DNA of 64,000 bases from PHBD01 sp964578535 (GTDB taxonomy: Bacteria; Desulfobacterota; Syntrophia; Syntrophales; PHBD01), in contig CAZODI010000001.1 in assembly GCA_964578535.1 (NCBI GenBank), positions 133,269-197,268 of the forward strand, given 5' to 3'. The notes beneath the pieces were generated by a model. It made no database searches, had not been told where the DNA came from, and was given only the letters and a program-made list of their open reading frames with translations. Of this stretch, positions 56,949 to 64,000 are shown in pieces. The position numbers were made by a program, and so were the translations under genes. Every line of letters starts with the position of its first letter. Positions within the stretch are counted from its first letter, which is position 1.

Positions 56949-57608
56949 GTGAATGTTTCAGTAAACAGGGAAAGAATATTCTTCATGGTCTTGATGGAAA
57001 AAAATAATCACAAAGGGTTTACCCTTTTAGAACTGCTGATTGCCATCATCCTCATGGCCGTCATCGTTGCGATTGTCGGAATTTCAATGGGACTGGCCTG
57101 TCGTTCCATCGAGACCGGAGAAAAGAGAATGGAGCGTCTGGAGAGATTCAGGGCCTCATGGACGATTCTGAACGCTCAAATTGGCTCCATGATGCCCTTA
57201 TCTTTCACAATTGAAGGTGAAAAGAAGTTGTTTTTTAAAGGAAGCAGCTCTTCTCTGCAAATTTCAACAAATTACTCCATATGGCATGGTCAGCAGGGTC
57301 ATGTGCTGGTTAAATATACAGTTGATTCCGATGAGACCTTCAAAGCATCGGAGAATTTAATAGGAGTCGACCATGTTTGGGAGACGACACTACTGGAAAA
57401 TGTCGAAGAGATTGCATTTCAATACTTCTTTACGGATCAAGATGGAACGGGGCAATGGCTCGATGAATGGGTTGAAGATCGATACATGCCAGAAAAAACA
57501 AAAATTAATATAACTATCGAGGGAAAGAAATATTCAATGATCATCCCTGTAAGATCTTTTGGTTCAAAGGCATCGCCCGTATCCGCATCGGTGTCACCGG
57601 ACGTATAG
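56949..57608 (+). CDS. gspJ: Type II secretion minor pseudopilin GspJ
   Basis: A 219-residue reading from a GTG. The prepilin leader ends NNHKG, then FTLLELLIAIILMAVIVAIV. In-frame ATGs at 56985 and 56994 would give shorter, more usual leaders, and the true start is unclear. The tail EEIAFQYFFTDQDGTGQW resembles the GspJ region that describes inter-strand packing. It precedes gspK by 6 bp. Confidence 0.85.
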   Translation: MNVSVNRERIFFMVLMEKNNHKGFTLLELLIAIILMAVIVAIVGISMGLACRSIETGEKRMERLERFRASWTILNAQIGSMMPLSFTIEGEKKLFFKGSSSSLQISTNYSIWHGQQGHVLVKYTVDSDETFKASENLIGVDHVWETTLLENVEEIAFQYFFTDQDGTGQWLDEWVEDRYMPEKTKINITIEGKKYSMIIPVRSFGSKASPVSASVSPDV

Positions 57609-57614
57609 AAGATC

Positions 57615-58604
57615 ATGTCGCCTCCCAGAATAATAATAACTGGAGACAGATATGCATTACAGAGAGGAATTGCATTAATTGTAACATTATGGCTGTTGGT
57701 TATCTTGATAGTGATGGTTTTCTCTTTTTCTCTATCTGTAAGGACCGAATCTCTTGCGGCATTTACAAATAGGGAAAGGACTGAAAACAAGTTTCTTGCC
57801 GAGGCGGGAATCGAAAGAGCGATCATGGAGATCTTTTATCGCAGTCTATATAAACGTCAGAACGTAATTCTCGATGATAACGAGGTATGGGATGCTGATG
57901 GAACGGTCTATAGAGAACAACTGGAAGATGGCTATTACAAGGTGATGATTATCAACGAGTCCGGAAAATTGGACATAAATTCATTGTCGGACCTGTCGGG
58001 GATCATATTGAACAACCTTTTGGTCAATCTCGGAATACCGAAAGAAAATGCAGATATCATTGTCGATTCCATTCTGGACTGGAAGGATGAGGACGATCTT
58101 CATCGGCTGAATGGAGCCGAAAACGAATACTATGAAGCATTGCCGAAGCCATACAAAGCGAAAAATGGACCTTTTGATTCAGTAGAAGAACTAATTCTTG
58201 TAAGGGGAATAACGCAGGAAATACTGTATGGAACCAAGGAACGACGCGGTCTGGTTGAATTTCTGACGGTGCATTCGAAAACGGGAAAGATCAATTTGAA
58301 GTATGCCCCGAAGGAATTATTAATGGCCGTTCCGGGAATGACAGAGGATAATGTCGAAAATATTATGAACGAGAGAAAACTGAAGTTGTCAGGATCAATC
58401 GGTATTGATCATATGAATTTGAATGAAATGAATTCTTTTACGAAACGATATGTTGGTACGGATGAGTCGAATGTATTTACCATCGATTCCAGTGGATATA
58501 AAAATAATGAAAAGCACAGATACAGCATCAGGGCTACAGTTGCCATTAATAACAGTAAGATGTATCGATACTTGTACTATAAAAGTCCCGTTTACTTACA
58601 ATGA
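57615..58604 (+). CDS. gspK: Type II secretion minor pseudopilin GspK
   Basis: A 329-residue large minor pseudopilin. It carries GIALIVTLWLLVILIVMVFS after a leader, lacks the Glu5 of other pseudopilins as is typical for GspK, and contains the inserted helical domain with LDWKDEDDLHRLNGAENEYY and SVEELILVRGIT. GspK caps the pseudopilus. Its stop overlaps the gspL start by 4 nt (ATGA). Confidence 0.92.
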   Translation: MSPPRIIITGDRYALQRGIALIVTLWLLVILIVMVFSFSLSVRTESLAAFTNRERTENKFLAEAGIERAIMEIFYRSLYKRQNVILDDNEVWDADGTVYREQLEDGYYKVMIINESGKLDINSLSDLSGIILNNLLVNLGIPKENADIIVDSILDWKDEDDLHRLNGAENEYYEALPKPYKAKNGPFDSVEELILVRGITQEILYGTKERRGLVEFLTVHSKTGKINLKYAPKELLMAVPGMTEDNVENIMNERKLKLSGSIGIDHMNLNEMNSFTKRYVGTDESNVFTIDSSGYKNNEKHRYSIRATVAINNSKMYRYLYYKSPVYLQ

Positions 58605-60127
58605 CATTCAATAATATCATAAATATCAAACTTGTCCCTGCATGGTCCATGATTTCCAACAGGATCGTGTTGCTTTTTAATTGGATGTGGAGAGTGCTTC
58701 GTTTTAACATCACGGATGCGTTTCTGATCCCTGACAAGACTCTTTGCATATCCATCGAGAAGGGTAGTATTTCAATTGTTCACGGATCGAGATTTTTGTC
58801 CGTTTATACAGTTAAGCATTATAAGAAGTATGCTGTCGATAAAGATCGATATCCACGGCCGGATGAGATCGTTGATGCTATCCAATCCTATGTAAGCAAG
58901 CTGCCGAATCAACCAATAAAAACGATTATCGTCATCCCGGCAGAATGGGTATTCAAGAGGGCGGCCGACTTTCCCCTTACCGTGAAAGAGAATATTCCCG
59001 ATGCAGTTCGTTTTGAATTGGATCGGTTGACACCATTGAGCCCTGAAGATGCATATTACGACTATCATGTCACTGGTGAACAGAATGGGCGCCTTAATCT
59101 AATTATAAATGTAACAAGAAGAAAACTGGTTAATGAATATCGGGATATCTTGAAAAGAAAAGGAATCGATGTAAGAATTGTTATGCCAAGTACGTCGGCA
59201 ACGAATGTTCTTATTCGATATTTATATAAAAAACAAAATTACATATTTATTACCAGAAACAAAAGGTGCTTTTCAGGAGAGATCTGCTTGGAAGGGGTGT
59301 CTGCATATTTATTTCTTGGAGAATCAGCGGCGGAAGACAGTGAGGTTGTTGCCGAAGCCATCCTGAAAGAGATTAATCCAATTTTAAGAATCATCAAGAG
59401 CACAGGAAAAACGCTTCATTTTATAACTTCCGACGCCCATATTACTGATCTTGGCTTGGCAAGACGAATTTCAATACCCGAAAAAAAGCTGACGGAAATT
59501 ATTAAGAAGTTTAAGTTTTCTGAGAAAGCAACAAACATTCCACACACTGCCTTAGGCGGACTGGTCGGTTCTCTACAGCGTATAAGAAATACAAATAACT
59601 TGCTTTGTAATGGAACCCACGACATTCAAAACCCACCATTTCTTGTTACAATTATTCTTATCTTGTTGATCGTCGGTTTGATAACAGCAAATGTGATTGC
59701 GCCCATGAATATGGAAGAAAAAAAGCTCCGGGAAATTGAGCGGCAGATGATGACTCTGAAGGATGAAGTAGGAAAAGTTGAGGCCATCAGGAAGCAGAAA
59801 GATATGCTGTACGAAGAGGTGGAAACGATTCGTGAATTCAAGGACAATAGCTATATGATGCTGACATTCGTGAAGGAACTGACTTCCATTATCCCCAAGA
59901 CATCTTGGCTATCCAGGATTCGCATTACAGAAGACAGCGTTCACATTGAAGGATATTCGACGACCTCGCCGGCGGATTTGCTGCAAAAAATGGAAGAATC
60001 CGAGTACTTGCGCAAGGTTGAATTTGCATCCCCGACCTTCAGGGACAGGGGAATGAACGCGGACAAATTCGTTATTATGGCAAAAATTGAAGGTCTCGAA
60101 GTAGAAGATGATGAAAAGAAGGAGTGA
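58601..60127 (+). CDS. gspL: Type II secretion protein GspL (PilM/PilN-like)
   Basis: A 508-residue bitopic protein. It has a cytoplasmic actin-like part (~40-340; FPLTVKENIPDAVRFELDRL), a membrane helix (~353-375; LVTIILILLIVGLITANVI), then a coiled coil and a periplasmic ferredoxin-like part of PilN type (TSIIPKTSWLSRIRI). It links GspE to the inner-membrane platform. The first ~35 residues are an extra, hydrophobic N-terminal extension. Confidence 0.88.
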   Translation: MTFNNIINIKLVPAWSMISNRIVLLFNWMWRVLRFNITDAFLIPDKTLCISIEKGSISIVHGSRFLSVYTVKHYKKYAVDKDRYPRPDEIVDAIQSYVSKLPNQPIKTIIVIPAEWVFKRAADFPLTVKENIPDAVRFELDRLTPLSPEDAYYDYHVTGEQNGRLNLIINVTRRKLVNEYRDILKRKGIDVRIVMPSTSATNVLIRYLYKKQNYIFITRNKRCFSGEICLEGVSAYLFLGESAAEDSEVVAEAILKEINPILRIIKSTGKTLHFITSDAHITDLGLARRISIPEKKLTEIIKKFKFSEKATNIPHTALGGLVGSLQRIRNTNNLLCNGTHDIQNPPFLVTIILILLIVGLITANVIAPMNMEEKKLREIERQMMTLKDEVGKVEAIRKQKDMLYEEVETIREFKDNSYMMLTFVKELTSIIPKTSWLSRIRITEDSVHIEGYSTTSPADLLQKMEESEYLRKVEFASPTFRDRGMNADKFVIMAKIEGLEVEDDEKKE

Positions 60128-60135
60128 TTGAATCA

Positions 60136-60702
60136 ATGCAGTGGATAAAGAAAAGCAGGCTGTTGTTCCTATCAATACCGATTTTGACGATTCTTCTTGG
60201 GTCATTTATTTATGAGTACGGATTTCTGAGAATTCAAGAGGAAGAGTCGACAATTAGGGAAGTACGAATTGCCAAGCAAAGAACGCTTGAAAAATATCTT
60301 ACTTTGATTTCACAAAAACCCCAGTTGGAAAAAGAAGTCGCTTTATTAAAAGAGGCACGCAAACTGGACGAATCCAAGATCATTGCAGGAAAGACTCCGG
60401 CTCTGGCGGCTGCAACCCTTCAGAATACGGTGAAGGGAATCGTGACAGGAAAGGGGGGGGCCATTTCCAGCGAAAGGTTTGAAAAGTTTGAGGATACCGG
60501 AACATTTAAAATCGTCAGCATCAGCGTTGATATGACGGTACCGGATACAAGGGCACTTGGCGACATCCTGTTTGCGATTGAGAGCCAGATGCCGTTTCTT
60601 GTGATCAAAGAACTCGATGCAAGGGTTCGAAATATCAAGGAACCGAGAGAACTTGTCGTAAAGATGAAAGTCGCAGCCCTCACTGGTGGGAATATCAAAT
60701 GA
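60136..60702 (+). CDS. gspM: Type II secretion protein GspM, subtype b (PilO-like)
   Basis: A 188-residue protein with an N-terminal membrane helix (LLFLSIPILTILLGSFIY), a coiled coil and a ferredoxin-like periplasmic domain (FKIVSISVDMTVPDTRALGDILFAIE), matching the T2SSM_b family. The ATG at 60136 has GGAG eleven bases upstream; a GTG at 60124 overlapping the gspL stop is the alternative. It overlaps gspC by 4 nt. Confidence 0.87.
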   Translation: MQWIKKSRLLFLSIPILTILLGSFIYEYGFLRIQEEESTIREVRIAKQRTLEKYLTLISQKPQLEKEVALLKEARKLDESKIIAGKTPALAAATLQNTVKGIVTGKGGAISSERFEKFEDTGTFKIVSISVDMTVPDTRALGDILFAIESQMPFLVIKELDARVRNIKEPRELVVKMKVAALTGGNIK

Positions 60703-61331
60703 CTCCGATGCAATCCTGGCTGCAAAGCATCAATGTCCTGAATATGATTTTACTTGCAGCGGTGGCAGGAATGCTCTTCCTGACAATCCAGTCTTTTTCC
60801 TATCCGCAAATCGGGCCTATCACTCCTGACAAAAAAGAAGTGCCGGCGGAGTCCCTCATTGAACTGGATGAGTATCAGGCACCGTATATGCCTGATTTTC
60901 TGATCATTGGGGAACAGAACATCTTTCATCCGCAAAGGATCATACCTGCGGATAACAAAATGGAAGCCATTCCCAGGCCGGAGATCGTTCTTTACGGGAC
61001 AACCATTACGAGCGACACAGCTTTTGCCTATATTGAAGACAAAAAGAATCCACATTCGTCGACCGGGAGAGGCAAGAGACAGAAAGTCGTGAAGATAGGG
61101 GATTCAATCGGGGGATTTGTTATTAAACGGATTACAGAGGATATGATTCAACTGGTGAGGGTGGAGGATACGATCATCGTTTTTCTTCAAGACAGAAAAG
61201 AAAGAAACACAAAAGATATTCCGTTGATAAACACTCCAAACAAGGCGTCTCCCGTTTCCTTGGCCCCTCAGATGGCGATTCCTTCTATTTCCAGGTCTCT
61301 TCCCCCTGCCATTATACCGCCCAAGCGATGA
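60699..61331 (+). CDS. gspC: Type II secretion protein GspC, short form without PDZ domain
   Basis: A 210-residue inner-membrane protein with one N-terminal helix (~14-32), a linker, then an HR-like domain (YGTTITSDTAFAYIEDKK, VVKIGDSIGGFVIKRITEDMIQL) that should contact the secretin. The C-terminus ends in Pro-rich sequence and has no PDZ domain, so substrate or secretin recognition may differ. It closes the cluster; gspC is first in classic operons. Confidence 0.83.
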   Translation: MTPMQSWLQSINVLNMILLAAVAGMLFLTIQSFSYPQIGPITPDKKEVPAESLIELDEYQAPYMPDFLIIGEQNIFHPQRIIPADNKMEAIPRPEIVLYGTTITSDTAFAYIEDKKNPHSSTGRGKRQKVVKIGDSIGGFVIKRITEDMIQLVRVEDTIIVFLQDRKERNTKDIPLINTPNKASPVSLAPQMAIPSISRSLPPAIIPPKR

Positions 61332-61818
61332 TACAAAGACGTGAGGCAACATCGCGCTTCCTGTCAATGTTCCGAATGAAGGGCCATATTCTTGACCGAA
61401 TCGAGTGAGAAGGGCGAGTTAACCGGTAATTAGTCTGTGTCAAGGGCCTTTTGGCGGTGGTGATAGAGATGCCGACCCGAATGTACAACTATCTCACTAC
61501 AATGCCACGGGCTGTTCTATTTCGATAAATACCCTCATCCGCAGTAATCGAACGGGACCACTCCGAAAATAAAAGGAATTATCTGCGCGGTTACAATATA
61601 TTAATAATTCCAGGTAGTAATCCGTCATCCAGCCCGCGTATGGAATGTCTAAATTCATGGCCGTGGTTGATCATCCTGGAAGAAGGCATTATGTTCTCAG
61701 AAAATGCCGCTTCGAGACGATTCATGAAGCGAAGGCTTTGTGTGGTTCGCGGGATCGGGCGTTCGACCTTTCCCATAATCATACGTGGTGGCTGCCGCCC
61801 GGCCGGAAAGGGATCACC
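61332..61818. other. Right-edge region of the island
   Basis: Non-coding apart from an Rhs relic at 61441-61529. AT-rich to ~61,620, then GC-richer. The stretch 61,645-61,818 is open in frame with the next gene but has no family match or ribosome site. Confidence 0.45.
61441..61529 (+). pseudogene. Degraded Rhs gene fragment
   Basis: The sequence closely follows 43899-43985 of the large Rhs gene: shared runs include CAAGGGCCT, GTGGTG, CCGACCCGAATGTAC and CACTACAATGCCACGGG. It encodes GLLAVV-x-E-x-PTRMY, then a 2-base insertion breaks the frame. This is a dead relic of the conserved late Rhs region, 110 bp after gspC. Confidence 0.75.
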
Positions 61819-62934
61819 ATGTTCTTATCGAAAAGAGACGTTCCGACAGGGACGCTGGACATAGAGCAGGAGAAAGGGGCGCCTGAACAGGACGTCATCA
61901 TGGTGGTCGATGACGATCCGATTACGCTGGAGCTTCTTGAGGACATCCTGTCGCTGGAAGGGTTTCAGGTGCGTGCTTTCAACGGCGGAGAGGCTGCGCT
62001 GGAGTCCCTGGCGAATCAGAAGCCGACGCTGATCCTGTTGGACATCAATATGCCCGATCCGGACGGCTTCGAGGTCTGCCGGAGGCTCAGGGAAAACAGT
62101 CATACTCGCGACATTCCGGTCATTTTCGTAAGCGGGGTGCAGGATCATCGTGAAAGGATGAAAGGCTTTTCGTTGGGTGCCGTGGATTTCATCTCCAAGC
62201 CCTTCCAGCATGACGAGCTTCTCGCCCGCGTCCGCACGCATATCGAGCTGGTCCGACTACGCGGGGGACTCGAAGCCGAGGTGGCCCTGCGGACGGAGGA
62301 GCTCCTGCGCAGTTATCGGAAAATGCGGGATTTGTTGACGAAAACGGTCCAGGCAATGGCCGCCGTGGTCGAGGCGAAGGATCCCTATACCGCCGGCCAC
62401 CAGCAGCGGGTGGCGGAGCTGGCCCGGGCCATCGCCACGGAGATGGGGCTTGCGGCAGAGCAGATCGACGGTCTCGGCATGGCCAGCCTGGTTCATGACA
62501 TCGGCAAGATCTCCATTCCCTCGGAGATCCTGAGCATGCCGAGAAAATTGACGCCCGTTGAGTTTATCCTTATCAGGGACCATGTACAGGCAGGATACGA
62601 TATCCTTAAAGAGATCGAGTTTCCCTGGCCCATCGCCAGGATCATCCTGGAGCATCACGAGCGGATGGATGGCTCAGGGTATCCATCCGGACGGAAAGGG
62701 GAAAGTCTCCTCCTGGAATCGCGGATCCTTGCCGTGGCCGACGTCGTGGAAGCAATGGCCTCGCATCGTCCCTATCGTCCGGCTTTCAGCATCTCCATTG
62801 TCCTGGAGGAACTGGCGAAGAGCCGGGGCACCCTCTTTGACCCCGTGGTTGTGGATTCCTGCCTGCGGCTCTTCAACGAGGAGGGGTACCGGATCGAGTC
62901 GGCGGGCAGTGCATTCCCGTCGGCCATGATCTGA
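61819..62934 (+). CDS. Response regulator with HD-GYP output domain
   Basis: A 371-residue two-domain regulator. The receiver domain (~24-145) has the acidic pocket VVDDD and phospho-acceptor Asp75 (LLDINMPDPDG). The HD-GYP domain (~180-360) has LVHDIGKISIP and HHERMDGSGYP complete, so it is a probable c-di-GMP phosphodiesterase. The ATG at 61819 has GGAAAGGGAT upstream and fits the domain start. No kinase is adjacent. It sits just outside the AT-rich island. Confidence 0.9.
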   Translation: MFLSKRDVPTGTLDIEQEKGAPEQDVIMVVDDDPITLELLEDILSLEGFQVRAFNGGEAALESLANQKPTLILLDINMPDPDGFEVCRRLRENSHTRDIPVIFVSGVQDHRERMKGFSLGAVDFISKPFQHDELLARVRTHIELVRLRGGLEAEVALRTEELLRSYRKMRDLLTKTVQAMAAVVEAKDPYTAGHQQRVAELARAIATEMGLAAEQIDGLGMASLVHDIGKISIPSEILSMPRKLTPVEFILIRDHVQAGYDILKEIEFPWPIARIILEHHERMDGSGYPSGRKGESLLLESRILAVADVVEAMASHRPYRPAFSISIVLEELAKSRGTLFDPVVVDSCLRLFNEEGYRIESAGSAFPSAMI

Positions 62935-63097
62935 ACCATAGATCTCAGCCGCTTCTCTTCCCCGCGTTGTAAACATCGAGCAGTTCAAGGCCGTGACGTT
63001 TTGGATGCCCCCGGAGACGAATACCCCAGGGAGTCATCAGCCAAGGCACGGGAATCATGCAGTGAATTTAACCGGATGATTTCCCCACGTTTTTGTG

Positions 63098-63103
63098 TAT
63101 AAT
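63098..63103 (+). promoter_or_regulatory. Candidate -10 box upstream of der
   Basis: A perfect TATAAT lies 110 bp before the der start, without a recognisable -35 box. Confidence 0.3.
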
Positions 63104-63212
63104 CCGGCCCCGTTGCAGGGCGCCCTTTTCCGCATGCCCGGTAAAACATGGATCCGTCCGCGGGATCCATGGCCTCGTAACTCAAGAAAAAATAGAGATA
63201 TTCAAGGAAACC

Positions 63213-64000
63213 ATGAAGCCCGTCATCGCCATCATCGGCCGGCCCAACGTCGGCAAGTCCACCCTCTTCAACCGGCTGGTCCGGAGCAGGAAGAAGGCCA
63301 TCGTCATCGATGAGCCCGGGGCCACCCGGGACCGGAACTACGGGGAAGGGGAATGGAGAGGCCGGTCCTTCCTGCTGATCGACACGGGAGGCTTTGAGCC
63401 CGTCTCGACGGAGAAAATCCTCATCCAGATGCGGGAGCAGACGATGCTGGCCGTCGAGGAGGCCGACGTCATCCTGTTCCTCCTGGACGTCCGGGACGGC
63501 CTGACCACGTCGGACCGGGAGATTGCCCGGATGCTCCGCGCCGTCGAGAAGCCCGTCTTCTATACCGTCAACAAGACCGACGGTCCGAAGCAGGAGGCCC
63601 TGTCCTACGAGTTCTACGGCCTGGGGGTAGAGAAGATCCATCCGATCTCGGCTCAGCACGGCCTCGGCGTGGCGGAGTTGCTGGACGACGTGGTGGAGGT
63701 CCTGCCGCCTGCCGATGAAGAGGAGGAGCCCGAAGAGGAGGACCGGATCCGCCTGGCTGTCATCGGCAAACCCAACGTGGGCAAGTCCTCCCTGGTGAAC
63801 CGGATCCTCGGCTTCGAACGGGCCATCGTGAATCCCATTCCGGGGACGACCCGGGACGCTGTGGACACCGCCTTCGAGCGGGGGGACAGGAAGTACGTCC
63901 TCATCGACACGGCGGGCATCCGCCGGAAAGCCAAGGTCAGCCTGACCCTCGAGAAGTACAGTGTCATCCAGGCCATCAAGGCCCTGGGGCGGTGCGATGT
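63213..64000 (+). CDS. der: Ribosome-assembly GTPase Der (EngA), 3' end outside the window
   Basis: The first 262 residues of the double GTPase needed for 50S ribosome assembly. The first G domain has GRPNVGKST (9-17), switch II DTGGF and NKTD; the acidic linker (PPADEEEEPEEED) follows; the second G domain starts LAVIGKPNVGKSS with switch motif DTAGI. The KH-like C-terminal domain lies beyond the window. AAGGAAACC precedes the ATG. Confidence 0.95.
   Translation, partial: MKPVIAIIGRPNVGKSTLFNRLVRSRKKAIVIDEPGATRDRNYGEGEWRGRSFLLIDTGGFEPVSTEKILIQMREQTMLAVEEADVILFLLDVRDGLTTSDREIARMLRAVEKPVFYTVNKTDGPKQEALSYEFYGLGVEKIHPISAQHGLGVAELLDDVVEVLPPADEEEEPEEEDRIRLAVIGKPNVGKSSLVNRILGFERAIVNPIPGTTRDAVDTAFERGDRKYVLIDTAGIRRKAKVSLTLEKYSVIQAIKALGRCD

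Overview
The window looks like a chromosomal segment of a GC-rich, anaerobic deltaproteobacterium (Desulfobacterota), probably Syntrophales or a close relative. This is inferred from gene content, not from a marker gene: an incomplete mannose-family PTS, a soluble thiol:fumarate-reductase-like FAD/Fe-S pair, a PilS/PilR pair, an EF-G-like factor, and short palindromic intergenic repeats of a kind common in that group. I found no rRNA, tRNA or CRISPR array.

Positions 1-37,633 are ordinary GC-rich backbone. In order they hold: an HMGL-like lyase, aspS, hisS and comEC (minus strand); pilS-pilR, an FGGY kinase, a HIT protein and a LapA-like protein (plus); a PAS-GGDEF-HD fusion and a GDSL lipoprotein (minus); a phosphoesterase (plus); a tandem gamma-glutamylcyclotransferase (minus) and a Mut7-C protein (plus); a MogA/MoaB protein and an EF-G-like factor (minus); ferritin (plus); a repeat-rich spacer; a phosphomannomutase (minus); PTS IIA-IIB-IIC, rimI, pyrK-pyrD, a DUF4384 protein, an MBL hydrolase and a PsiE-like protein (plus); an HD-GYP/HEAT pair, a TfrB/TfrA-like pair with a YkgJ protein, a methyltransferase and a transglutaminase-like protein (minus).

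Positions about 37,880-61,640 form a visibly AT-richer, mosaic accessory island, all genes on the plus strand. It opens with an AT-rich upstream region and a foldable leader. A 2,162-residue secreted Rhs protein follows: signal peptide, papain-like domain with its catalytic Cys replaced by Gly, carboxypeptidase-regulatory-like domain, transglutaminase-like domain without its catalytic Cys, YD repeats, Rhs core and a C-terminal toxin-37-like domain. A small, probably immunity, gene comes next, then a secreted 1,222-residue protein of 13 chitobiase-C-terminal-like repeats that contains a 516-bp tandem duplication. After it lies a type II secretion cluster in the order G-D-[CsgD/VpsT-like regulator]-E-F-H-I-J-K-L-M-C. 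A degraded Rhs fragment sits just downstream of gspC, so the secretion cluster is bracketed by Rhs sequence.

From about 61,800 the GC-rich backbone returns with an HD-GYP response regulator and the start of der.

The most interesting hypothesis is that the island is a self-contained surface or toxin export module. Two Sec-targeted giant proteins (a Rhs toxin carrying dead enzyme domains, and a repeat adhesin) sit beside a dedicated T2SS controlled by a CsgD/VpsT-family regulator, with c-di-GMP-turnover proteins encoded nearby. The adjacency and domain content are seen; the functional link is inferred.
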